From Candidatus Nitrosopumilus sp. (GTDB lineage Archaea; Thermoproteota; Nitrososphaeria; Nitrososphaerales; Nitrososphaeraceae): a stretch of DNA of 47,174 nucleotides. The stretch is from the NCBI GenBank assembly GCA_013694585.1, contig JACDCB010000077.1, positions 1 to 47,174 on the forward strand, read 5' to 3'. The stretch's first letter is position 1, and the number at the start of each line of letters is the position of its first letter. The notes beneath the pieces are model-generated. The model was given only the letters and a program-made list of their open reading frames with translations, was not told the origin of the DNA and ran no database searches. The position numbers and the translations under genes were made by a program. Shown here one piece after another: positions 20,015 to 30,496 of the stretch.

Positions 20015-21021
20015 ACAAATATTAGAATATTAATAATACTATTAATATACATTCTGACCGAAAATAAAGATTAGTTACTAATGTTACTGAATAAAGGTAA
20101 AGTAAAAAAAATTAGAAAAGTATTATTTTTTTGATTAAATTTCTTTCTTCAACGTGGCTTTGAGTCTGTTTAACTAGTAGATAATGATTTAATCGAGGAT
20201 TCTATTTTTTATTTTCTTTAGGAGCGGAGTGATCTTTTTTCTTATCCGGTTCTTTTGATTTTTTGTACCCATAAGAACCCTAATTTCCAAATGTTAAATA
20301 GTGTATGTTTCTCCTCAGTAGAAAATAGTATAATCAAAAAAGCAAAAAGATCACTAAACGATTCGTTTCGTCTAGGTTTCTAAACATTTTATTTTGAAAA
20401 AGATCAATCTGTCTCTTTATAGGTTTCATGGATGAGCACATGCTATTATTATACCAGTCAAGATGGATTTAGTGAGTCTAAAATGGGCAATCAATCATAG
20501 AATTTGAAAGCTAACACATTCATTTAGTGGTTATTAAAAGGATTGTATGCGGCACAAGGGAACTAAAATCCAAATATCAAATCAATTTGGTTTCTTGGCT
20601 AATTGAAGCCTGTTTTTGTGCTTTGCAATTAGGAGAGCAGAAATGAACAAAATAGGTAAAATAATGTATCGCGGGTTTATCTAGTATATAGGATCTAATT
20701 ATTTGAAGCAAAGTCCCCCCCTTGCTGTTCTGTTAACATTATACCAAAGTTACGTTGAAGGGGTCAAATTGAAAGTATAGCCAAGTGGTGATTGACAAAA
20801 AAATATTTGATTGTAAAAATTAACACATCGTGCGAGAACCTAACTTTATTTTTGATAGATTGGTGTCAATAATAGCACATTAGGTATCTGTAGAATAGCT
20901 ATAAAATATTCAATCAATTTCTGACTTTGTCTAATTAACTCTATCCATCTCTAAAATATCAAATTACGGTAGTGACTTTTTGATTAAATTTAAATATATC
21001 AAAATTTTTCCCTCTAGTATA

Positions 21022-22296
21022 ATGACAAATAATACTAACGAATTTGCCTCGACTAATAATCCCTATCAAATGGCTTTGAAGCAGCTTCAAGAAACTGCAA
21101 AAATTATCAATTTAGATGAAGGTATCCACAAGATACTTGCGAAACCAAAGAGAATCTTAACCGTATCCCTACCTGTCATAATGGATGACGGGAGGATAGA
21201 GGTTTTTACTGGGTTCCGCTCTCAACACAATGATGCAAGGGGTCCATTTAAAGGTGGAATCAGATATCATCCTCAAGTAACCATAGAGGAAGTAATGGCA
21301 CTTTCTATGTGGATGACTTGGAAATGTGCTATAGTAGGGATCCCGTTTGGTGGGGGTAAGGGAGGCATTATCTGTAATCCAAAGAAAATGTCAAACTCAG
21401 AGTTAGAAGGGATGACAAGAAGATATGCGTATGCTATATCCGACATTATTGGACCCTACACTGACATTCCGGCACCAGATGTATACACTGGAGGTCAAGA
21501 AATGGCATGGATTATGGATACTTACTCTACCCTCAAGGGCAATCATGGAGAACCTGCAGTAATTACTGGGAAACCACTCTCTATAGGCGGATCATTGGGT
21601 AGAACTGAAGCTACTGGAAGAGGACTATCTTTTACGGTAAGAGAGGCTGCCAAAAGACAAAATATAGATATGAATGGGGCAACAGTAGTCGTACAAGGGT
21701 TTGGTAATGCAGGACAGTATGCAGCTCAATTGGTTGAAGAGCAGGGTGCAAAAATTATTGCTGTTTCTGATACGCAGGGAGCCATAATCAACAAGAATGG
21801 ATTTAGGTCTAACGAATTAATTAAATTTAAATTAGAAAATAAATCGATCCGTGGCTTCCCTGGGTCGACTGAAATAAGTACTGATGAATTATTAACCACA
21901 GAATGTACTATTTTGATCCCAGCCGCGCTCGAGAATCAGATTACTAAGGACAACGCATCTAGAATTAAGACCAAAATTGTTGCTGAAGCTGCAAACGGTC
22001 CGACTACCCCCGAAGCTGATAAAATTTTTTATGAAAACAATATTTTGGTTATCCCAGATGTATTGGCTAATAGTGGTGGAGTGACAGTATCATATTTTGA
22101 ATGGCTCCAAAATCTGAGGAGAGAGTATTGGTCTGAAGCTGAAGTAAATGAGAGATTAGATGTAATAATGACTAGAGCATTTGGCGAGGTATATGAAGCG
22201 CATCAAAAATATAGCACAAACATGCGTACAGCAAGTATTGCCTTGGCAGTCAATAGAGTAGCTGAAGCCATAAAGCTAAGGGGAATTTGGCCCTAA
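21022..22296 (+). CDS. gdhA: Glutamate dehydrogenase
   Basis: GPFKGGIRYHP, GIPFGGGKGGI, PAPDVYTGGQEMAW, QGFGNAGQYAA, NSGGVTVSYFEW; start MTNNTN preferred. Confidence 0.95.
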   Translation: MTNNTNEFASTNNPYQMALKQLQETAKIINLDEGIHKILAKPKRILTVSLPVIMDDGRIEVFTGFRSQHNDARGPFKGGIRYHPQVTIEEVMALSMWMTWKCAIVGIPFGGGKGGIICNPKKMSNSELEGMTRRYAYAISDIIGPYTDIPAPDVYTGGQEMAWIMDTYSTLKGNHGEPAVITGKPLSIGGSLGRTEATGRGLSFTVREAAKRQNIDMNGATVVVQGFGNAGQYAAQLVEEQGAKIIAVSDTQGAIINKNGFRSNELIKFKLENKSIRGFPGSTEISTDELLTTECTILIPAALENQITKDNASRIKTKIVAEAANGPTTPEADKIFYENNILVIPDVLANSGGVTVSYFEWLQNLRREYWSEAEVNERLDVIMTRAFGEVYEAHQKYSTNMRTASIALAVNRVAEAIKLRGIWP

Positions 22297-22391
22297 TTAC
22301 TAACCGGCTTTAGATACAAACAATTTGATCTGATATAAGGCCTGAAAAATAGATCAGTTTAGAAAAATCAAGTCATTATTTGACTCCTTTT

Positions 22392-22409
22392 GGCCGTATT
22401 GGCCGTATT
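22392..22409. repeat. 9-bp tandem duplication GGCCGTATT x2
   Basis: tggccgtattggccgtatta between convergent gdhA and iscA-like gene. Confidence 0.8.
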
Positions 22410-22504
22410 ATTAATATGTTTAATAGGTTTGAATCGCGATATTTCAAAAAAATGAAAAGAAATAAAACAGAATTGGATTCTGGATTCTTGAATAGCTGAA
22501 AAAA

Positions 22505-22855
22505 TTACTCAGTAGAGAATGAGTGACCACATGAGCAGCTCTTTGTAACGTTTGGATTAGATATCTTAAACCCTGATCCCATCAAGCTTTCAATGTAATC
22601 GACTACGGCTCCATTTAAGTATTTTTGACTATAATTATCTACTAATATTTTAACTTTGTTTTGTTCCAATATTACATCATCTTCATCTGGATTTTCTTCA
22701 AACCCCATTCCATAGGATAATCCAGAACATCCACCGCCAGTGACATAAACTCTCAAATAGAGACTATCTTTTCCCTCTTGTTTCATAAATTCTGTAACCT
22801 TTTCTGCAGCTTTTGCTGTAACATCAATGATTTTAGGTTGTTGTACACTTTCCAT
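22505..22855 (-). CDS. A-type Fe-S carrier (IscA/ErpA/SufA-like)
   Basis: VTGGGCSGLSYGMGFE … KSCSCGHSF. Confidence 0.92.
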   Translation of the reverse strand: MESVQQPKIIDVTAKAAEKVTEFMKQEGKDSLYLRVYVTGGGCSGLSYGMGFEENPDEDDVILEQNKVKILVDNYSQKYLNGAVVDYIESLMGSGFKISNPNVTKSCSCGHSFSTE

Positions 22856-22941
22856 GATATAGTATAATTGGTCATACAAATTTAATAAGGTTTGCCTATA
22901 AATAAACCAAAAAATAGAGATGAACCTTGTAAAAAATGGGT

Positions 22942-25065
22942 CTACTTAGGTGAGTTTGATAAAGCAGACCATTTGGCTAATGAACTAGCTGCTATACTCC
23001 AGGTATTTACCGATTGATATACTGGCACATTATTCTCCTCTAATCTGTTCGCCATTTTTTGAGTAAATGGACCGCCCAATGCTCCAACAAGGATGGACTT
23101 TTTCCCTTGCCTATTAAATTCGGCCAGAATATCAACTATTTTCTCCTCAAGTGGATCGTCCTGAAATACGAACCATGGCATTACAATATCGACATTGGGG
23201 TCATCCATAAATGTCTGGATCGCAAATTTATAGTCGTCAGCATTTGCTGATCCTGTGACATCACATGGATTGCCGATTACGTAAGTAGCGGGATAATGAG
23301 ACTTGAATGATTTCATACTTTCTTCACTTAGGTTAGCTACCTGTAACCCCAATCTCTCAAATTGATCAATGGCTGCAATTATCGGCCCGGCACCATTCGT
23401 AACCATTGCAACTCTATTTCCCTTTGGTACTGGTTGCCATGAAAGGGCTTTAAGGGAAGCAGTCAGTTCATCGTAGCTGTCCACTGAAATTATCCCATTT
23501 TGTGAAAAGGCACCCTTCACAACGCTATATGTTCCTCCTAGAGAGCCAGTGTGAGAAGCAGCTTGTTTAGCACCTCTTGTAGTTCGCCCATTTTTGAATA
23601 CTATTATCGGCTTTTTTCGGTCAGAAATTACCTTCTTAGCAGTGTTTACAAACTTTCGGCCATCGCCCAAGCCTTCAACATATAATCCAATAACCTTGGT
23701 TTGAGGGTCCTCGGATAGATACCAAATCATGTCAGCTTCGTCTACATCAGATCGGTTTCCATAAGAAACCATTTTGCTCATCCCAAAAGGAAATGAATGT
23801 TCCATAAACGCGATGCCTATAGTTCCACTTTGCGACAAGAATGCTACATTGCCGTTTTTAGGTCTAAGCATACGTTCATGCCCCTGGAATGCGCAATCAA
23901 GCCTATTCTCGCCGTTGAACATTCCAATGCAGTTTGGTCCAATAATCCTAATATTTAACTGAGATGACAATTCCTTAACTTGTTGTTCAATAGCTGCTCT
24001 TTCCCCTCCTAATTCTTTTCCGCCTCCGGAAATGATTACAACATTGTGGATTGATTTATCGCCACAAATCTTCAACAAATCAGGAACAAATTTTAAATCT
24101 ACAGTAACAACCACTACGTCGATAGGATCCTTAATATCATTTAGACTCTTGTATGCTGGTACTCCCATTATTTCGGGATAGCCTTTTGCATTCACAGGGT
24201 ACACCTTTCCTTTATAGTCATGCTTTACCAATGTTTCAAGCACAGAGTTTCCGATCTTTCCTATTTCAGGGGAGGCCCCTATTAATGCGACAGATTTTGC
24301 ATTAAAAAACAAATCCATGTTAGTTGAATTTGGTTCAATTTTAGAAACAACATCATATTTAGGACGTTCTGATAAAATAATTTTTGCATCAGCTACAAAA
24401 TAACTGTCCGGATATACAATCACAGGATTGAAATCTATGCTTTCATAATAAGGCGAAATATCGTATCCTAATTTTCCTATATTGAGTAAGGCATTAGTCA
24501 ACATTTCCATATCTATCGGATCTGAACCACGATATCCTTTTAACAGCATTTTACCCTGAAGTTCTTCTATCATTTCTATTGCATCTTCTTTGGTAAGAGG
24601 GAGAACCCTAAACGAAACATCTTTGAATAATTCAGTGAATATTCCTCCAAGACCAACCATCATAACAGGGCCAAACTGGGGATCGTTTTGCAAACCAACA
24701 ATCATCTCAACCCCTTTGGGGACCATTTTCTCAAGTAGGACCCCCTTTACATCATAATCCTTTGATAGTCTATCATACATATCATTAAATGCAGATTTAA
24801 CAGATTCTTCATCTTTAAGATCAATCTTAACTCCTCCTACATCAGTTTTGTGCAAAATTTGTGGGGAGACTATTTTTGCCACTAATGGAAAACCCAATTT
24901 TCTTGCTTCAGTGACTGCTGAGTCAACATCCTTAACCAAAGCAAACCCAGGAACGCTAATATTATATTCAGAAAGAATGCCTTTAGCAATTTCTTCGGTA
25001 ATGACTTTGGTCTTATTCTTAAAAGAATCCTCAAATATCGATTTGATTTTGTTTTGATCTGTCAA
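22942..25065 (-). CDS. ADP-forming acyl-CoA synthetase (acetyl-CoA or hydroxyacyl-CoA synthetase type), beta-alpha domain order
   Basis: N-terminal ATP-grasp ([22 protein letters not shown]), CoA-binding [35 protein letters not shown]. Confidence 0.88.
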   Translation of the reverse strand: MTDQNKIKSIFEDSFKNKTKVITEEIAKGILSEYNISVPGFALVKDVDSAVTEARKLGFPLVAKIVSPQILHKTDVGGVKIDLKDEESVKSAFNDMYDRLSKDYDVKGVLLEKMVPKGVEMIVGLQNDPQFGPVMMVGLGGIFTELFKDVSFRVLPLTKEDAIEMIEELQGKMLLKGYRGSDPIDMEMLTNALLNIGKLGYDISPYYESIDFNPVIVYPDSYFVADAKIILSERPKYDVVSKIEPNSTNMDLFFNAKSVALIGASPEIGKIGNSVLETLVKHDYKGKVYPVNAKGYPEIMGVPAYKSLNDIKDPIDVVVVTVDLKFVPDLLKICGDKSIHNVVIISGGGKELGGERAAIEQQVKELSSQLNIRIIGPNCIGMFNGENRLDCAFQGHERMLRPKNGNVAFLSQSGTIGIAFMEHSFPFGMSKMVSYGNRSDVDEADMIWYLSEDPQTKVIGLYVEGLGDGRKFVNTAKKVISDRKKPIIVFKNGRTTRGAKQAASHTGSLGGTYSVVKGAFSQNGIISVDSYDELTASLKALSWQPVPKGNRVAMVTNGAGPIIAAIDQFERLGLQVANLSEESMKSFKSHYPATYVIGNPCDVTGSANADDYKFAIQTFMDDPNVDIVMPWFVFQDDPLEEKIVDILAEFNRQGKKSILVGALGGPFTQKMANRLEENNVPVYQSVNTWSIAASSLAKWSALSNSPK

Positions 25066-25212
25066 TGAATGTTCTTTATTCGATTCGGTTTATAATTTTT
25101 CTTACTTTAAATCCTAAATTTTGAATTTTTAGAAAGGAATTCATTTTTCACCAAAACAAAGATCATTTTGATATTTTAGCAATATGCATGATAAAGCAGA
25201 GTCATGAAATGA

Positions 25213-25923
25213 TTATTTATAAGCAATCACAATTATGGCCCCTCCCAGCATCTTTTTTTTGAACTCTACCTTGGAAAATGTTTTTAATAACAAGTCATTT
25301 AGCTCTTTGTTTCTTGGCCACCTAAGAAAAGTACCGTATAGTGTACGAAAAGGTAATCCTTCCCTACCAGCGACTAAAAATGCCATGATTACAAGGAAAT
25401 ACTTTAGATAGAAGGATACAAGATAGCGGGCCAAAAAATTATCAGGTTTTCCGAGATCAACAATTAATAACCTTCCATTTTTCTTTAAAACCCGGTGAAT
25501 TTCTACAAAGGAATCATTCAAAGCGATAGAATCTCTTATGGAATAACCACATAGAACAGCATCAAATGTATTAGACTTGTAAGGAATCTTTTCAAAGATG
25601 CCACTGCATAAAAAATAACTATTATTGTAATTCTTAAATTTGCTTTTGATTTCAGCCAACATTTCGGGAATAGGATCATAAAAATTTATAGTAACATTCT
25701 CAGAGACGAAATCCAGAACTAGTTTTGACATGTTGCCATATCCAGAGCCCGCATCGAGTATATGATTTCCAGGAAAAACGCTTTTCCTTATTCCTTCTTT
25801 TCGAAACTGATTGTCTTTTCCCAATGAAATAGCACTATTTACCTTATCATAAACAGGAATAATATTCCTAAGTACCTTAATCACTTCTTTCCAATATAAA
25901 TTGCCCAATCCAATATCCTTCAA
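25213..25923 (-). CDS. SAM-dependent methyltransferase, UbiE/MenG-like
   Basis: HILDAGSGYGNMSKLVLDF; GYSIRDSIALNDSFVEIHRVLKKNGRLLIVDLGKPDN. Confidence 0.8.
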   Translation of the reverse strand: MKDIGLGNLYWKEVIKVLRNIIPVYDKVNSAISLGKDNQFRKEGIRKSVFPGNHILDAGSGYGNMSKLVLDFVSENVTINFYDPIPEMLAEIKSKFKNYNNSYFLCSGIFEKIPYKSNTFDAVLCGYSIRDSIALNDSFVEIHRVLKKNGRLLIVDLGKPDNFLARYLVSFYLKYFLVIMAFLVAGREGLPFRTLYGTFLRWPRNKELNDLLLKTFSKVEFKKKMLGGAIIVIAYK

Positions 25924-25949
25924 TGTAAAAAGTATAAGAAAACCAGATA

Positions 25950-26576
25950 TTGAATTTTTGTATCAGCCCAGATCATAAAGCTATTAGTCAAGAAGCCATC
26001 AATAGACTTGGAGTGAAGGTCGGGGACAACAAGAGGATCATTAGGATGGATACCTTAAAATCAATTATCGTGGGATTTTCCTTTTTTGACATGGATGTAA
26101 GAAAGATCTATGACAAGCTAAAATCAGATGATAAAACTATCAGCATAATATTTGTTAATTCAAAATTGGTTTATGGGTGGGACCATGTACTGGGAATCTT
26201 AAAGATAATTAACGAGGAGGAAAAAAGAAATATCAAATCGGACATAAAAAACGTCGAAATTGAATTTTTACTTAGAATATGCTACACAAATCAAATAAAA
26301 GATGCCCTAAAAGCAAACTTTGGAGATAGCAAAAATAAAACTTTTGTTGTAGTGTTGATTTCTAAATTTGGAGACAATTTGAGTAATACTCTCGGTACTC
26401 TCATGTCCTACGGTATTGAAGATAGTAACTTGATAGTTCCTAATACCACAAAGAAGGACTACATCCTCAATTACTTCTTTAAAGACAAATTCAAAGGCAA
26501 TTCACATTTATTATTAAATAATGAAGAAAAATATTTGAAATTCCTTGTTGAGAAAGCAGCGATATCCCTAAATTAA
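25950..26576 (+). CDS. Putative KEOPS subunit Cgi121-like protein
   Basis: IIFVNSKLVYGWDHVLGILKIINEEEKRN…EIEFLLRICYTNQIKDAL resembles Cgi121 core; non-ATG start. Confidence 0.55.
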   Translation: MNFCISPDHKAISQEAINRLGVKVGDNKRIIRMDTLKSIIVGFSFFDMDVRKIYDKLKSDDKTISIIFVNSKLVYGWDHVLGILKIINEEEKRNIKSDIKNVEIEFLLRICYTNQIKDALKANFGDSKNKTFVVVLISKFGDNLSNTLGTLMSYGIEDSNLIVPNTTKKDYILNYFFKDKFKGNSHLLLNNEEKYLKFLVEKAAISLN

Positions 26577-26626
26577 GTGATGTTGGAATTGAGACTGCAT
26601 TCTTGTTACCATAATTTAATTTAACT

Positions 26627-27154
26627 CTATTCTGAAACTCTTTTTTCAGTCATCGAACTAAATATCATCTCGGAGCTGATAACAGATATTCCTGAATATT
26701 TTCCAATAATCTCCACAAGCAGAATCCATGCAGGATTGGTCAAATTTACAGGATAATTCAAATGAGGTCCCACCGAATCTATAATGTCTTTTTTATTTAA
26801 TTTGGTATGTCTTTTTTCAACCAGAATTTTTACAGGTCCTTTGTTAATAATTTTCTCTTTAGCCAAATTGAGCAAACAATTTCTAATTTCTTCGACCTCG
26901 GTTAACACCACCTTCTGGATGGGAACAAATCTAAGCAAATTCCGAATCTCCCATGGTGAATCTTTTACCTTTGCCCTCAAATATGGTACAAAAAGTTCTG
27001 AATCCTTTGAAGATTTTCCCACAATAAGGCCCGAAATATTAGTTTCGTGTACTTCCACTGCGGTTTCCCCAAAGTCGTAAAAGAGCCCTTCTAGTTCGTC
27101 CATTAAGTCATCCTCCTTGTATCTATATGTTGTTGCAAGAAAATTGAATATCAT
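26627..27154 (-). CDS. THUMP-domain protein (putative tRNA-binding)
   Basis: VKILVEKRHTKLNKKDIIDSVGPHLNYPVNLTNPAWILLVEIIGKYSGISVI. Confidence 0.75.
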   Translation of the reverse strand: MIFNFLATTYRYKEDDLMDELEGLFYDFGETAVEVHETNISGLIVGKSSKDSELFVPYLRAKVKDSPWEIRNLLRFVPIQKVVLTEVEEIRNCLLNLAKEKIINKGPVKILVEKRHTKLNKKDIIDSVGPHLNYPVNLTNPAWILLVEIIGKYSGISVISSEMIFSSMTEKRVSE

Positions 27155-27165
27155 AGTTTACTCCG

Positions 27166-27807
27166 CTATACATTCCTAAGAGCTGCTAGGATTTTTTCCT
27201 TTGGAATAGCACCTTCCCTAATTATTTCAGGAAATCCCGACCCTGAAACATCCACTATGGTTGATCCACTATCGTTGCCAGATAATATTTCGTTACGAAT
27301 TATGGCGTCGCATTTACCCAAGATAGTTTTATCAATGTCTTCTAATCTCGTTGAGGGAAGCTTTTTTGATATGTTGGCGCTTGTTCCCACTAATAATTTA
27401 GATCTAGTTAGGCTTATTAGATCTAAGATGCATGGACTGTTAGGAATACGTAATCCAATAGTATTATTTTCATTGTTAAATACATATTTAGACAACCCAT
27501 GGTTTTCTTTCAATTTTAGAATTAGAGTCAACTTTCCAGGCCAAAATAATTTGTAGAGTATATTGGCTTGAGAAGATATATGAGAAATTCTTGAGACTAT
27601 TCTCCAGTCATTTGTCAGTACTGGTAGCGACTTTTCCAATGGTCTTTCTTTGATACTATATAATCGTAAAACCGATTTATCCATGGTGGGATCGCAACCT
27701 ATACCAAAAACAGTGTCAGTAGGATAGACAACCACGCCCCCATTATCAATAATTTCAGCGCATTTCTCTAGGTCGTCAAGTTTACTACAATCCATATAAT
27801 AGACCAA
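27166..27807 (-). CDS. L-threonylcarbamoyladenylate synthase (Sua5/YrdC/YciO)
   Basis: GGVVVYPTDTVFGIGCDP, KERPLEKSLPVL, WPGKLTLIL, GLRIPN, GTSANIS. Confidence 0.92.
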   Translation of the reverse strand: MVYYMDCSKLDDLEKCAEIIDNGGVVVYPTDTVFGIGCDPTMDKSVLRLYSIKERPLEKSLPVLTNDWRIVSRISHISSQANILYKLFWPGKLTLILKLKENHGLSKYVFNNENNTIGLRIPNSPCILDLISLTRSKLLVGTSANISKKLPSTRLEDIDKTILGKCDAIIRNEILSGNDSGSTIVDVSGSGFPEIIREGAIPKEKILAALRNV

Positions 27808-27979
27808 TATGTTAGAGAACTTGCAAATTCAATTTAACCTAACCTATTAGCCTTTACCTTAAAGTAAAAATTTTGAATTCAATATTCTTTTTTAAATTTC
27901 AAAAGAAATTAACATAGTGTAATAATATTGAAAAGATACAATTGTTTTAGAAAAGCATATATAGTTATATTGGTATAAA

Positions 27980-28711
27980 TTGTCAATGCAATACAATATC
28001 GATGTTTTAGGATATGAAAACTACGAGAAGGTAGCAAGAATGTATGACCAATTCAAGCTTCAAAATCTAAAGGCATTAGATAGCAGTATTCAATCATCAG
28101 AGACGTGCAAAAAGCCGATAACTATTGTTTTTTGGGATATTAGTGGGTTTTCAAAGTTAACAAAGATGTTTTATTCGATGGATAGCGAAAATATCATACT
28201 AGAATTCTTAGAAGAATATTACAAGATTGCAAGGTGTATAATTGCACATAATAATGGAGTATGGGATAAAACAATCGGAGATGGCATCATGTCTTGGTTT
28301 GGGTTCTTTGAGAAGAATCTAGTAAATAGGCCTATAGGTAAGGATGATGGAGCCTTTGATGCTATAAATGCTGCAATTGAACTTAGAAATAGCTTTCAGA
28401 ATTTAAAGGACAAGATGATTTCAGGTTGGAAAATAGATGGAATTAACCTAGACTTTAACATAAAGTGTGGCATTAATACAGGCCCAGCTCAGATAGGCCT
28501 TGTCTACGATCAGTTTACAGCCATGGGAACAAATGTTAATATTGCTAGTAGGCTCCAAGAATTTGCGAAAAGTGGTCAAATAATTATTTCAATCACAACA
28601 ATGGAAAAGACATGTTCAAAAGGATTTGATTTTAGGAGGATTTCTGTTGATTCGAATAATCCCATAAAATCATTTGAAGACATCGATTGTTGTTATGAGA
28701 TTTTATTCTAA
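27980..28711 (+). CDS. Class III adenylate/guanylate cyclase catalytic-domain protein
   Basis: TIVFWDISGFSKLTK, WDKTIGDGIMSWFG, FTAMGTNVNIASRLQEFAKSGQIIIS. Confidence 0.9.
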   Translation: MSMQYNIDVLGYENYEKVARMYDQFKLQNLKALDSSIQSSETCKKPITIVFWDISGFSKLTKMFYSMDSENIILEFLEEYYKIARCIIAHNNGVWDKTIGDGIMSWFGFFEKNLVNRPIGKDDGAFDAINAAIELRNSFQNLKDKMISGWKIDGINLDFNIKCGINTGPAQIGLVYDQFTAMGTNVNIASRLQEFAKSGQIIISITTMEKTCSKGFDFRRISVDSNNPIKSFEDIDCCYEILF

Positions 28712-28842
28712 AATAGAGAAAAGGAGATCAGAAGCATTGTCCGACGGTTTTTTATATACCAACTAACTTTCTCAAATATAGAATAACAAAAGTATTTTTA
28801 TTTGAAAGTGCACTATATCATCAATTAATAATACAGATTAAA

Positions 28843-29460
28843 ATGATAGAAAAAGAAAGTTTAGGTTTAAAGGGAAAGGGTATAAACGAGGTTTTTCTTA
28901 GCGAAAACAGAGACGAATTTGATAGCACTGTTAATGGTTATTACAAGCTGATTGGTGGTGAGAATGGCAGTTACAACAAAGAAACCAGTAGGAGGCTACG
29001 GGCGTTTGGGGAAGAATTGTTTGAAAAGAGATCGTATGAGAAATTTACTGCCTTTAAGGCAGATCATGATGATATGATAATAGGAAATCATTTAAGATTA
29101 TTTTCATTTTGTGAACATCATTTGCTTCCATTTTTTGGGGAGGTTGCGATAGGATATATCCCAAATAACAAAATATTCGGGCTCTCAAAATTCCAGCGAC
29201 TGGTGGACAAAGTATCTTCTAGACCTCAACTTCAAGAGAGACTCACCTACCAAATTCTTGAGGAAATCAAAAATAGACTTGAACCTAAAGGAGTAGGCGT
29301 TGTTATAAAGGCTATTCATACGTGCGTTTTTGCAAGGGGCACGCAATCAAGTTCAGCAGAATTTACAACCTCAGCAGTTGACGGGAGTTTTAAGGAAAAC
29401 AACAACACAAAGCAGGAGTTCTTTTCAATAATAAATTCTGATGGTAGACTCAGACTGTGA
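28843..29460 (+). CDS. folE: GTP cyclohydrolase I
   Basis: FCEHHLLPFFGEVAIGYIP, GLSKFQRLVD, RPQLQERLTYQI, HTCVFARG. Confidence 0.93.
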   Translation: MIEKESLGLKGKGINEVFLSENRDEFDSTVNGYYKLIGGENGSYNKETSRRLRAFGEELFEKRSYEKFTAFKADHDDMIIGNHLRLFSFCEHHLLPFFGEVAIGYIPNNKIFGLSKFQRLVDKVSSRPQLQERLTYQILEEIKNRLEPKGVGVVIKAIHTCVFARGTQSSSAEFTTSAVDGSFKENNNTKQEFFSIINSDGRLRL

Positions 29461-29658
29461 CATCCAGATTTATTAGATAGGTAAATTTGACATAATTTTT
29501 TTATGCACGCGCAGTCCGTAACCTAGTGACTTCTGCTAAAATAGTCATGATACGGAATTATCATTAGTTTTGGTAATTTCGTGGTGCATATATCATTTGG
29601 ACACTATATTTAAGTCTACGATATATTTTAATTAGATAGGAGAGCGAGAAAACCTAAA

Positions 29659-30480
29659 TTGATGTCTGCGGCCGCCAATGATGCAAATATAGAGTATATT
29701 GATTGGAATAATGCTTTTGAAATTTTAGATAAGGCTTATAAACTTGGTATTTTTGTCCTAATAATTGGTCCAAAAGGGACTGGAAAAACCACACTCGTTA
29801 GAAAATTCGCTAATCAGATAAATAAAAAACTATCCTCGGTAAATTTTAGCCTCAGGACTAGAGAATCACACCTAATTGGAACTAACACAATTGATAATGG
29901 TCAGATAAATTTTGTAAACGGAGTTTTGGTTCATTCTATGACGCAAGGGGATTTATTATACCTAGATGAGCTTAACGCGGCAGAACCGGATGTGCTGCTT
30001 CGACTGGACGAGGCTTTAGACGATAGAAGGCAGATTGTTTTGAAAGAATTTCATGGACAGACTATAAAGGCAACGGAAAACTGGTTTGTAATTGGGACCA
30101 TCAATCCATTATCGCATGTTGGAACAAAAGAACTCCCACCACAAATTCTAAGCAGATTCCCAATTAGAATAATGCTGGACTACCCTCCAGAAGATACTGA
30201 AATGGATATTATCAAAAAACATGTTAAAGTAAATAATCAAAACGATGAAGAAAATATTAAAAGTGCAATAAAATTGGCTCACAATCTTCGGAAGGCAGCT
30301 TCTCTTGAAGAAATCTTTTATAGCCCTAGTTTGAGAGAAACGATTGCATATTCGAAATTGGTAACGAACAATACGAATCCAAAAGAAGCAGCTGAATTTG
30401 TATTTGCAAACGTTTACCATCAATGGGGCGAAATTGAGTACCGAAAGGTAATGGATATAATCGCATCTATATTCATTTAA
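29659..30480 (+). CDS. MoxR/CbbQ/NorQ-type AAA+ ATPase
   Basis: Walker A GPKGTGKTT, Walker B LLYLDELNAAEPDVLLRLDEALDDRR, VIGTINP, LSRFPIRI. Confidence 0.9.
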   Translation: MMSAAANDANIEYIDWNNAFEILDKAYKLGIFVLIIGPKGTGKTTLVRKFANQINKKLSSVNFSLRTRESHLIGTNTIDNGQINFVNGVLVHSMTQGDLLYLDELNAAEPDVLLRLDEALDDRRQIVLKEFHGQTIKATENWFVIGTINPLSHVGTKELPPQILSRFPIRIMLDYPPEDTEMDIIKKHVKVNNQNDEENIKSAIKLAHNLRKAASLEEIFYSPSLRETIAYSKLVTNNTNPKEAAEFVFANVYHQWGEIEYRKVMDIIASIFI

Positions 30481-30496
30481 TTTATGTTGACAAAGT

